NCBI GenBank assembly: GCA_038323315.1
Contig: JBBQGU010000249.1
Location: 1-6,093 of the forward strand
Direction of reading: 5' to 3'
Source of the DNA: Stagnihabitans sp038323315
GTDB taxonomy: Bacteria > Pseudomonadota > Alphaproteobacteria > Rhodobacterales > Rhodobacteraceae
DNA length: 6,093 nucleotides
Under the pieces are notes generated by a model that searched no databases, was not told the origin of the DNA, and saw nothing but the letters and a program-made list of their open reading frames with translations. Shown piece after piece: positions 1-5,993 of this stretch; positions within the stretch are counted from its first letter, which is position 1; the number at the start of each line of letters is the position of its first letter. The position numbers and the translations under genes were made by a program.

Positions 1-1152
1 CGGTTTCTGCAAGGTCAGGTTGCAGGTGCCGACAGCCATATCACGACCAAAATCAAGGCATCGGGCCTTTGCCTGCTTGGCAAGACCAATGCCCCTGAAA
101 ACGGCTGGTCCATCGCGACGGAACCCGCCCTCTATGGCGCAACCCTGAACCCGTGGGACAAATCCCTGACGCCCGGCGGGTCGTCTGGCGGCGCGTCGGT
201 GGCAGTTGCGACGGGCATGGTGCCGATCGCCGAATCCAGCGATGCGGCGGGTTCGATCCGTGTACCTGCGTCATGCTGCGGCGTGGTCGGCCTGAAACCG
301 TCCCGCGGGCGGGTCAGTCTGGCACCGCTGGCCGACTATTTCGCCGGTGCGGCCTATTTCAGCTGCAACACACGCACGATCCGCGACACCGCCGCCTATC
401 TGGACGCCATCGCAGGCGCGCTGCCCGGCGACCCCTATGCCCTGCCCGACCCACCCGCCCGCGTTGCCACCCTGATGACTCACGTCCCTGAAGGCTTGCA
501 GGTCGGCTTTACCGTGACCGACCCCGCCGGAAACCCGGTGCATCCCGATATGCGCGCGACCGTTCTGGCCGCAGCCTCGGCGCTGGAGGGGCTTGGCCAT
601 CAGGTCCGCGAGCATGACATGACCTTCGATGCAGCCCACCTTTGGCGGACCTATACCAACATGACCTGCGTCGAGTCGGCAGCCTTCTTTGGCTATATGG
701 AAAGCGTCGTCGGGCGGCCCATCGGCCCCGGCGATGTCGAGCCCCTGACCCGTGCCTTGATCGCGCGGGGTCGTGCGACCTCGGGCGTAACCCATGCCGG
801 GCAGATCGAGACGGTGCGGCAGATCGGGCGCTCAGTCGTGCAGAACCTGTTGCCGTTTGACGTCTTTCTGACGCCGACCCTGACCCAGCTTCCCCGGCCC
901 AGGGGCTTTTATGACATGACGATGACCGATCTGGACGCCTATAACGCCCTGTGGTCCGATGCGGTCTTCATGGCCCCGTTCAACCTGTCGGGCCAGCCCG
1001 CCATCTCGTTGCCGCTGGGGATGAGCGGCCATGTTCCGGTTGGGGTGCAACTGGTGGGCCGCAGCGGTGCCGATGGCGCGTTGCTTGCGGTTGCGGCCGT
1101 TTTGGAACAGGTGATGCCGTGGAAGAACCGGCACCCGCCGGCCGGCATGTAG
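1..1152 (+). CDS. Amidase signature (AS) family hydrolase, 5'-truncated by the window edge
   Basis: The reading frame is open from base 1 to the TAG at 1150-1152, giving 383 visible residues of a protein usually about 460-500 long, so roughly 90-110 N-terminal residues are missing. AS enzymes hydrolyse amide (sometimes ester) bonds, normally in the cytoplasm, with a Ser-cisSer-Lys triad. Numbering from the edge, the glycine/serine motif PGGSSGGAS lies at residues 58-66 and the nucleophile motif GSIRVPAS at 84-91. S61 and S85 are 24 residues apart, the same spacing as cis-Ser and nucleophile in FAAH (217/241) and GatA (154/178). The catalytic Lys should lie about 75 residues before S61, outside the window; the lysine in LLGKTN (residue 28) is a different conserved motif. 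The CCGVVGLKPSRGR segment and the C-terminal FNLSGQPAISLP and GVQLVGR motifs are typical. The sequence style is nearer to NylA-like general amidases than to GatA. The nucleophile is preceded by DAAG where DxGG is usual. It is followed 9 bp later by an amidohydrolase gene, so the two are probably co-transcribed. The family is certain and the substrate unknown. Confidence 0.93.
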   Translation, partial: RFLQGQVAGADSHITTKIKASGLCLLGKTNAPENGWSIATEPALYGATLNPWDKSLTPGGSSGGASVAVATGMVPIAESSDAAGSIRVPASCCGVVGLKPSRGRVSLAPLADYFAGAAYFSCNTRTIRDTAAYLDAIAGALPGDPYALPDPPARVATLMTHVPEGLQVGFTVTDPAGNPVHPDMRATVLAAASALEGLGHQVREHDMTFDAAHLWRTYTNMTCVESAAFFGYMESVVGRPIGPGDVEPLTRALIARGRATSGVTHAGQIETVRQIGRSVVQNLLPFDVFLTPTLTQLPRPRGFYDMTMTDLDAYNALWSDAVFMAPFNLSGQPAISLPLGMSGHVPVGVQLVGRSGADGALLAVAAVLEQVMPWKNRHPPAGM

Positions 1153-1157
1153 GGGGA
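1151..1157 (+). promoter_or_regulatory. Ribosome binding site of the amidohydrolase gene
   Basis: AGGGGGA begins inside the amidase stop codon (TAG at 1150-1152) and ends four bases before the ATG at 1162. It is the best Shine-Dalgarno-like sequence nearby. It fixes the start and places ribosome loading for the second gene directly at termination of the first. Confidence 0.6.
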
Positions 1158-1161
1158 CGGA

Positions 1162-2295
1162 ATGGCGCATGATCTGGTGTTGAAGGGCGGCAGGGTGATC
1201 GACCCGGCGCAAGGGCTTGACCGGGTCACGGATGTCGCCTTTGCCGGGGGCAAGATCGCGGCGATCGGCGATGGCCTGACCGGCACGGCCAACCGGGATG
1301 TTGCGGGCCAGATCGTGACCCCCGGCCTGATCGACCTGCACACGCATGTGTATTGGGGCGGCACATCGCTGGGCGTCGACCCCGACAGCTATGCCCGCAA
1401 AAGCGCCGTCACCACCCTTGTCGACACAGGCAGCACCGGCCCCGGCAATTTCGCAGGCTTCCGCGCCCATGTCATCGCAAACGCCGCCAGCCGGGTCCTG
1501 GTCTATCTGCATGTCTCCTTCGCCGGGATCTATGCCTTTTCCCGCCGCATCTCGGTTGGCGAGGGCGAGGATATGCGCCTGATGGCCGCGCGCGAGGCGG
1601 TCGAGGTCGCCCGCGCCAACCCGGATTGCATCATCGGCATCAAGGTGCGTCTGGGCAAACATGCCAGCGGTGCATCAGGGGCCGCCCCTTTGGATGTGGC
1701 GCTGGATGTGGCCGACCGCACCGGTCTGCCGCTGATGGTGCATATCGACGAGCCGCCGCCGACCTATGAGGCCGTCGTCGCCCGGATGCGCCCCGGCGAT
1801 GTGCTGACCCATTGCTACCGCCCCTTTCCCAACACGCCGATGCATGCCGATGGCCGTGTCAAAGCGGCGGTGCTGGAGGCGCGCGCACGGGGTGTGCTGT
1901 TCGATGTCGGCCACGGCATGGGCTCGTTTTCCTGGGGCACCGCCCGCGCCATGGCGGCGCGCGACTTCTGGCCCGATACGATTTCCTCGGACGTCCATGC
2001 CCTGTGCATCGACGGCCCGGCACATGACCTGCTGCGCACCATGACCAAGTTTCTGGCCCTTGGCCTGCCGCTTGCCAAGGCCGTCACCATGACCACCCAA
2101 AACCCCGCTTTGGCGGTACGCCGTCCCGAACTTGGCAGCCTGGCTGTCGGCGCCACCGGGGACGCCTCGGTCATCGCACTTGAGGACGATGCCATCGATC
2201 TGGAGGATGTCGAAGGTCAGATCGTCCGCCATCCGCAGCGTTTGACGGCACAGGGCACCGTGATCGGCGGTGTCTGGCACGGACCCGTGGCATGA
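1162..2295 (+). CDS. Metal-dependent amidohydrolase/deacetylase, COG3964 (Atu3266-like) type
   Basis: A complete 377-aa amidohydrolase-superfamily enzyme. The N-terminal beta segment (LVLKGGRVIDP, residues 5-15, through DVAFAGGKIAAIG) and the C-terminal segment (GDASVIALEDD onward) form the usual small beta-sandwich around a TIM barrel. Candidate metal and catalytic residues are all present: H60 and H62 in DLHTHV, K161 in IGIKVRLGK (probable carboxylated lysine), H194 in MVHIDEPP, H217 in LTHCYRPFPNTP and D277 in SSDVHA. HIDEPP, THCYRPFPNT and GHGMGSFSW are characteristic of COG3964, a group often mislabelled dihydroorotase. A studied member, Atu3266, hydrolyses acetyl-(R)-mandelate and related esters, and the family is generally thought to act on N-acyl or O-acyl small molecules. 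The actual substrate here cannot be told. The ATG at 1162 is preceded by a purine-rich AGGGGGACGGA (1151-1161), which supports this start. The gene lies 9 bp after the amidase stop and overlaps the next gene by 4 bp, indicating one operon. Confidence 0.93.
   Translation: MAHDLVLKGGRVIDPAQGLDRVTDVAFAGGKIAAIGDGLTGTANRDVAGQIVTPGLIDLHTHVYWGGTSLGVDPDSYARKSAVTTLVDTGSTGPGNFAGFRAHVIANAASRVLVYLHVSFAGIYAFSRRISVGEGEDMRLMAAREAVEVARANPDCIIGIKVRLGKHASGASGAAPLDVALDVADRTGLPLMVHIDEPPPTYEAVVARMRPGDVLTHCYRPFPNTPMHADGRVKAAVLEARARGVLFDVGHGMGSFSWGTARAMAARDFWPDTISSDVHALCIDGPAHDLLRTMTKFLALGLPLAKAVTMTTQNPALAVRRPELGSLAVGATGDASVIALEDDAIDLEDVEGQIVRHPQRLTAQGTVIGGVWHGPVA
2292..2295 (+). other. ATGA start/stop overlap between amidohydrolase and TIM-barrel gene
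   Basis: The ATG (2292-2294) of the third gene shares bases with the TGA (2293-2295) of the second. Such overlaps are typical of translationally coupled operon genes whose products are needed in related amounts. The lack of a good Shine-Dalgarno just upstream fits re-initiation by the terminating ribosome. Confidence 0.8.
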
Positions 2296-3542
2296 TTACC
2301 CCCACCATTTCCGTCTGGGCCTATCCGTGGGACCTGCACGACATCGGGTTGGACCGCGCGCTGGGCCTGCTGGCGGATCAGGGCGTCACGATGGTCAGCC
2401 TTGCCACCTCTTATCACGCGGGCCGGTTCCTGCAGCCGGGCAACCCCAAACGCCGGGTCTATTTCCCCGAAGATGGCACGGTCTATTACACGCCCGACCC
2501 TGCGCACTGGGCCGACCAACAGATCACCCCACTGCAAGCGGCCATCGTGGGGCGCGAGGGCAACATGCTGGCCGAACTGATCCGCCGCCGCGATGCGGGC
2601 GGGCTTGGCGTGTCGTGCTGGACGGTGTGCCTGCACAACACCCGCCTGGGTCAGGCCCATCCCGACCATTGCCTGCGCACCGCCCATGGCGACCCGCAGA
2701 TTTTCGGCCTGTGCCCCTCCAGCCCGGCGGCGCGCGCCTATGTCACGGGCATGGTGGCCGAGATTTCGCACCGCTACCACCCCGACCGGATCGAACTGGA
2801 AAGCCCGGATTACATGGGGTTCGCCCATGGCTTTCACCATGAAAAAGACGGGCTGGGCCTGCTGGATGAGGATACCTTCCTGCTGGGCCTGTGCTTTTGC
2901 CACCATTGTCAGACCGCAGCCTTTGCCGCCGATGTCGATTTCGACACGGCCCGTCAGACGGTTGTGACCCTGCTGGACGCCGCCTTTGCCCGCGACCTGC
3001 CCCGGCCGCAGTTCCCCGATTTTCCCGCACTCGGGCCAATGGCCTTCCGCGATCACCCCGCGCTGATGGCCTATCTGGCCTGGCGCAGCACCCCGGTGAC
3101 CGTGCTGATCGCCGCAGCGAAAGCCGCCTGCCACCCCGACACCGCCCTGTTGCTGATCGACGCCGTGGGCACCTGGGCCAGCGGCATCGACCTTGCCGCC
3201 GTGATCCCGCATCTGGACGGCCTCCTGCACTGCGCCTACGTCACGCCACCGGATGACATTGCGGGGTTGATGGCCAGCACAAGGGCGGCTCTGGGGCCGG
3301 ACAAGACGCTGATTGCCGGCTTCCAGCTGTTTCACCCGCAGGTCAGGGATGCCGCCGACCTGCACAGGCGCGTGGCTGCAACAAAGGGGCATGTCGACGG
3401 GCTGAACTTTTACAATCTGGGTCTGGTGCCCGCGTCCCGGTTGGGATGGATCGGCGGCCGAGGCAACTCCGCCCCGCAAGCCGGTATTGATCGACCAGAC
3501 CCGGATGCTTCGCGGCAATCAGGTCAGCCCGCAGCCCGGTAA
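2292..3542 (+). CDS. Uncharacterised TIM-barrel, glycoside-hydrolase-like protein with a CxCxxC motif
   Basis: A 416-aa protein with no signal peptide or membrane segment, so probably cytoplasmic. I do not recognise a named family with certainty. The alternation of hydrophobic strands and helices suggests a TIM barrel: VSLATSYHA (35-43), GVSCWTVCLHN (106-116), RIELESPDY (166-174), ALLLIDAVGTW (about 285-295) and VDGLNFYNLGL near the C-terminus. Acidic residues at strand ends (E168, E170, D290) and the HHEKD segment (182-186) are candidate active-site residues. CFCHHC (C201, C203, C206) resembles the CxCxxC segment of several glycosidase-like barrel proteins, where it may bind metal or be structural. 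The ATG overlaps the upstream stop (ATGA, 2292-2295) and no strong Shine-Dalgarno is seen, which suggests translational coupling to the amidohydrolase. The family-like sequence ends near W386/I387. The last 29 residues are Pro/Gly/Ser/Asp-rich with less usual codons (CGA, CCA, TCA) and may be a degraded or frameshifted end. That the gene is real is well supported; the fold is inferred and the function is unknown. Confidence 0.85.
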   Translation: MITPTISVWAYPWDLHDIGLDRALGLLADQGVTMVSLATSYHAGRFLQPGNPKRRVYFPEDGTVYYTPDPAHWADQQITPLQAAIVGREGNMLAELIRRRDAGGLGVSCWTVCLHNTRLGQAHPDHCLRTAHGDPQIFGLCPSSPAARAYVTGMVAEISHRYHPDRIELESPDYMGFAHGFHHEKDGLGLLDEDTFLLGLCFCHHCQTAAFAADVDFDTARQTVVTLLDAAFARDLPRPQFPDFPALGPMAFRDHPALMAYLAWRSTPVTVLIAAAKAACHPDTALLLIDAVGTWASGIDLAAVIPHLDGLLHCAYVTPPDDIAGLMASTRAALGPDKTLIAGFQLFHPQVRDAADLHRRVAATKGHVDGLNFYNLGLVPASRLGWIGGRGNSAPQAGIDRPDPDASRQSGQPAAR

Positions 3543-3552
3543 CACCCCGGGC

Positions 3553-3584
3553 GGGCCGAACCGGCGATTTCCGTCTTTCGGCCC
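3553..3584 (+). terminator. Inverted repeat after the operon, possible transcript-end hairpin
   Basis: GGGCCGAA (3553-3560) and TTCGGCCC (3577-3584) form a perfect 8-bp stem with a 16-base loop, starting 11 bases after the TAA of the TIM-barrel gene. The position suits an operon-end hairpin. No T-tract follows, so it is not a standard intrinsic terminator; it could instead stabilise the 3' end of the mRNA or aid Rho-dependent termination. The stem is directly seen and the role is inferred. Confidence 0.4.
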
Positions 3585-3593
3585 CATGTGGGC

Positions 3594-3622
3594 TTGGCGG
3601 TCTGCGTCAGTGTCGCTATCAC
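3594..3622 (+). promoter_or_regulatory. Candidate sigma-70-type promoter of tex
   Basis: TTGGCG (3594-3599) and TATCAC (3617-3622) each match four of six bases of the -35 and -10 consensus and are separated by exactly 17 bases. They lie about 30 bases upstream of the tex ATG. Transcription would begin near 3629, giving a leader of roughly 20 bases. Its place between the operon-end hairpin and the tex ribosome binding site supports independent transcription of tex. With two imperfect boxes in GC-rich DNA, this stays a prediction. Confidence 0.4.
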
Positions 3623-3638
3623 GGTCCTTCGATCCCAT

Positions 3639-3645
3639 GAAGGAA
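3639..3645 (+). promoter_or_regulatory. Ribosome binding site deciding the tex start
   Basis: GAAGGAA lies six bases upstream of the ATG at 3652, a near-ideal Shine-Dalgarno and spacing. It favours 3652 over the in-frame ATG at 3637, which overlaps this element and would add only five residues (MKEPA), and over the TTG at 3487 further upstream. Confidence 0.75.
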
Positions 3646-3651
3646 CCAGCC

Positions 3652-5811
3652 ATGACCGCAGTCGCAGACCGCATCGCCCGTTTGATCGCCACCGACATCG
3701 GCGCACGCCCCGAGCAAGTCGCGGCAACGGTCGCCTTGCTGGATGCCGGTGACACCGTGCCCTTTGTCGCGCGTTACCGCAAAGAGGCGACAGGCGGCCT
3801 GGACGACATCCAGTTGCGCAAGCTGGCAGAGCGGTTGGACTATCTGCGCGATCTGGAAAAGCGGCGCGCCAGCATCCTGGCCGAGGTCACCGCGCAGGGC
3901 AAGCTGACCGATGTGCTGGCCCGCGCGATTGCCACGGCGGATACCAAATCGGTCCTCGAAGACCTGTACCTGCCGTTCAAGCCCAAGCGGCGGACCAAAG
4001 CGATGATCGCCCGCGAAAACGGGTTGGAACCCTTGTTGCAGGCCATCCTGACCGACCGTGCCGCCGACCCGGCCCTGCTGGCAAAGACCTATATCACCGA
4101 GACCGTCCCGACCGAAAAAGAGGCGCTGAACGGCGCGCGCGACATTCTGGTCGAAGCTTTGGGCGAAAACGCAACCCTGCTTGGGCGTCTGCGCGAGGTC
4201 ATGCAGAAAGAGGCCATGATCACCGCCAAAGTGATCGCCGGAAAAGAGGATATCGGCGCAAAGTTTTCCGACTATTTCGACCACAGCGAACGTTGGGCCG
4301 CCATCCCGTCGCACCGCGCCCTCGCCCTGCTGCGCGCCTCGAAAGAGGAGATTGTGACGATCTCCATCGCCCCCGAACCCGAGGCAGGTCTGCCCCGCAT
4401 GATCGGCATCGTGGCTGCAGAAATCGGGATACGCGGTCAAGGTCCGGGCGACATCTGGCTGCGCGACGTGGCTCGCTGGGCCTGGACCGTCAAGCTGAGC
4501 CTGACGATGTTCATGGACCTGCTGACCGACCTGCGCCGCCGCGCCCATGATGCCGCGATCGACGTGTTTGCCCGCAATCTGCGCGATCTGCTGCTGGCCG
4601 CACCTGCGGGGGCGCGCGCGACATTGGGGCTTGATCCGGGGATCAGGACCGGATGCAAGATTGCCGTCGTGGATCAGACCGGCAAACTGCTGGACACGGC
4701 AACGATCTATCCGTTTCAGCCCCGCATGGATGTGCGCGGCGCCGAGGCGACCCTGACCCAGATGATCCGCAAACACAGCGTCGCCCTGATCGCCATCGGC
4801 AACGGCACCGCCAGCCGCGAATCCGAACGGCTGGTGGCCGATGTGATCAAAGCCTTGCCGGCAGGCAGCCCGCGCCCCACCCCTGTGATCGTGTCCGAGG
4901 CCGGGGCCTCGGTCTATTCCGCCTCCGAACTCGCCTCGCTGGAATTTCCCGATGTCGATGTGTCGATCCGCGGCGCTGTGTCCATCGCCCGCCGTTTGCA
5001 AGACCCCTTGGCCGAACTGGTCAAGATCGAACCGCAGGCCATCGGCGTCGGCCAATACCAGCATGACGTGGATCAGCGGCGGCTGGCCCAGTCCCTCGCC
5101 GCCGTGGTCGAAGATGCGGTGAACGCGGTCGGCGTCGATCTGAACATGGCCTCGGCTCCGCTGTTGTCGCATATCGCGGGTCTGGGGCCGTCCCTCGCAC
5201 AGGCCGTCGTGACACACCGCGACGCCAATGGCCCCTTTGCCACCCGCAAGGCCCTGCTCAAGGTGGCCGGGCTGGGGCCAAAGGCATTCCAGCAATGCGC
5301 GGGCTTTTTGCGCATCACCAACGGAACCGAACCGCTGGATGCCTCGTCCGTCCACCCCGAGGCTTATGGTGTCGCGCGCAAGATCGTGCAGGCGTGCGGG
5401 CGTGACATCCGCGCGATCATGGGCGACAGCCGCGCGCTGGCCGGTCTGCGGGCCGAGCAATTCGTGGATGACAGCTTTGGTCTGCCCACCGTGCGCGACA
5501 TTCTGACCGAGCTGGAAAAGCCCGGCCGCGACCCGCGCCCGACCTTCAAGACCGCCACCTTTGCCGATGGCATCGACAGCATCACCGACCTGAAACCCGG
5601 CATGTCGCTGGAGGGGACTGTAACCAACGTCGCGGCCTTTGGCGCTTTTGTCGACATCGGGGTGCATCAGGACGGGTTGGTGCATGTCAGCCAGCTTGCG
5701 GACCGGTTTGTCAAAGACCCGCACGAGGTGGTCAAGGCGGGCGACGTGGTCCGCGTGCGCGTCACCGAGGTCGACGTGCCCCGCAAACGCATCGGCCTGA
5801 CCATGCGCTAG
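3652..5811 (+). CDS. tex: Tex family transcription accessory / RNA-binding protein, stopped after the S1 domain
   Basis: Tex is a conserved cytoplasmic nucleic-acid-binding protein related to eukaryotic Spt6, implicated in transcription and RNA metabolism. From the ATG at 3652 the product is 719 aa. The N-terminal Tex hallmark VPFVARYRKEATGGLDD is at residues 36-52. The YqgF/RNase H-like domain starts near residue 325 with GLDPGIRTGCK (D328) and includes IAIGNGTASRESE. A helix-hairpin-helix region occupies about 504-560 (HIAGLGPSLAQAV, VAGLGPKAFQQCAG). An S1 RNA-binding domain fills 646-719 (MSLEGTVTNVAAFGAFVDIG, DGLVHVSQLADRFV, RKRIGLTMR). Typical Tex proteins are about 770-785 aa; this one ends exactly at the last strand of S1 at a TAG (5809-5811), while the same frame continues as a Tex-like tail to 5967. 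All folded domains are intact, so the 719-aa product is probably functional. The family assignment is essentially certain; the natural C-terminus is uncertain. The gene appears to be monocistronic with its own promoter. Confidence 0.97.
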   Translation: MTAVADRIARLIATDIGARPEQVAATVALLDAGDTVPFVARYRKEATGGLDDIQLRKLAERLDYLRDLEKRRASILAEVTAQGKLTDVLARAIATADTKSVLEDLYLPFKPKRRTKAMIARENGLEPLLQAILTDRAADPALLAKTYITETVPTEKEALNGARDILVEALGENATLLGRLREVMQKEAMITAKVIAGKEDIGAKFSDYFDHSERWAAIPSHRALALLRASKEEIVTISIAPEPEAGLPRMIGIVAAEIGIRGQGPGDIWLRDVARWAWTVKLSLTMFMDLLTDLRRRAHDAAIDVFARNLRDLLLAAPAGARATLGLDPGIRTGCKIAVVDQTGKLLDTATIYPFQPRMDVRGAEATLTQMIRKHSVALIAIGNGTASRESERLVADVIKALPAGSPRPTPVIVSEAGASVYSASELASLEFPDVDVSIRGAVSIARRLQDPLAELVKIEPQAIGVGQYQHDVDQRRLAQSLAAVVEDAVNAVGVDLNMASAPLLSHIAGLGPSLAQAVVTHRDANGPFATRKALLKVAGLGPKAFQQCAGFLRITNGTEPLDASSVHPEAYGVARKIVQACGRDIRAIMGDSRALAGLRAEQFVDDSFGLPTVRDILTELEKPGRDPRPTFKTATFADGIDSITDLKPGMSLEGTVTNVAAFGAFVDIGVHQDGLVHVSQLADRFVKDPHEVVKAGDVVRVRVTEVDVPRKRIGLTMR

Positions 5812-5967
5812 GATAACGCAGGCGAGTCTGCCCCCAAGCCCCGTCAGACGCCCGTTTCAACCGGTCGTGGCGGGCAGGCGCGGGGAAAACCCGCAGCTGC
5901 GGCACCGGATTCGGGGAACAATGCGATGGCGCAGGCGCTGGGCGCGGCCCTGAAGGGGAAAACCTGA
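5812..5967 (+). other. In-frame continuation of tex beyond the amber codon (orphaned C-terminal tail)
   Basis: Directly after the tex TAG, the same frame stays open for 51 codons and ends at TGA (5965-5967). It encodes a basic, low-complexity stretch (ESAPKPRQTPVSTGRG, then GKPAAAAPDSGNN) followed by the Ala-rich AMAQALGAALKGKT. This is the composition of the disordered tail that normally follows the S1 domain in Tex proteins. Adding it to the upstream part gives 719 + 1 + 51 = 771 residues, the standard family length. One substitution (AAG to TAG, Lys to stop) would explain the break. There is no good ribosome binding site or start for separate translation, so unless the TAG is read through or is an error, this stretch is untranslated. 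Confidence 0.8.
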
Positions 5968-5993
5968 CCGGACCTGTCCGGCGGCCATCCGCC
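5968..5993 (+). repeat. Two adjoining short inverted repeats after the tex tail
   Basis: CCGGACCTGTCCGG (5968-5981) is a near-palindrome beginning directly after the TGA that closes the extended tex frame; its stem has 5-6 bp. GGCGGCCATCCGCC (5980-5993) forms a second 5-bp stem with a CCAT loop. The two share bases 5980-5981, so they would compete in part. There is no T-tract, so intrinsic termination is weakly supported. Their location right after the extended frame, not after the TAG, fits the original tex end being at 5967. Confidence 0.4.

Noticed and set aside
82..84. Lysine of LLGKTN as the catalytic lysine of the amidase
   Set aside because: In FAAH and GatA the catalytic Lys lies about 75 residues before the cis-serine, in the VKD/LKE-type motif. 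That position falls outside the window, so the lysine here is only part of a conserved structural motif.
199..1152. Amidase starting at the GTG at 199
   Set aside because: The frame is open to base 1, and essential AS motifs (LLGKTN, GGSSGG) lie upstream of 199, so this is an internal codon of a gene cut by the window edge.
832..1662. 276-codon open frame on the minus strand across the amidase/amidohydrolase junction
   Set aside because: It crosses two well-supported + strand genes and shows no motif or ribosome binding site; it is a compositional artefact.
1162..2295. Annotation as dihydroorotase
   Set aside because: The family is often labelled so, but HIDEPP, THCYRPFPNT and the overall COG3964 style point to the Atu3266-like deacetylase group, and no pyrimidine gene is nearby.
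2217..3518. 433-codon open frame on the minus strand opposite the TIM-barrel gene
   Set aside because: It is a shadow frame with biased composition and no motif. The + strand gene has a coupled start and recognisable structural blocks.
3487..3651. N-terminal extension of tex from a TTG at 3487
   Set aside because: The extension overlaps the preceding gene, runs through the hairpin and promoter candidates, and has no Tex similarity. The ATG at 3652 has a strong ribosome binding site and gives the standard Tex N-terminus.
3619..5724. 701-codon open frame on the minus strand opposite tex
   Set aside because: It lies wholly antisense to a clear tex gene. Its translation is Gly/Gln/His/Arg-rich low-information sequence with no family motif, as expected for the reverse frame of GC-rich codon-biased DNA.
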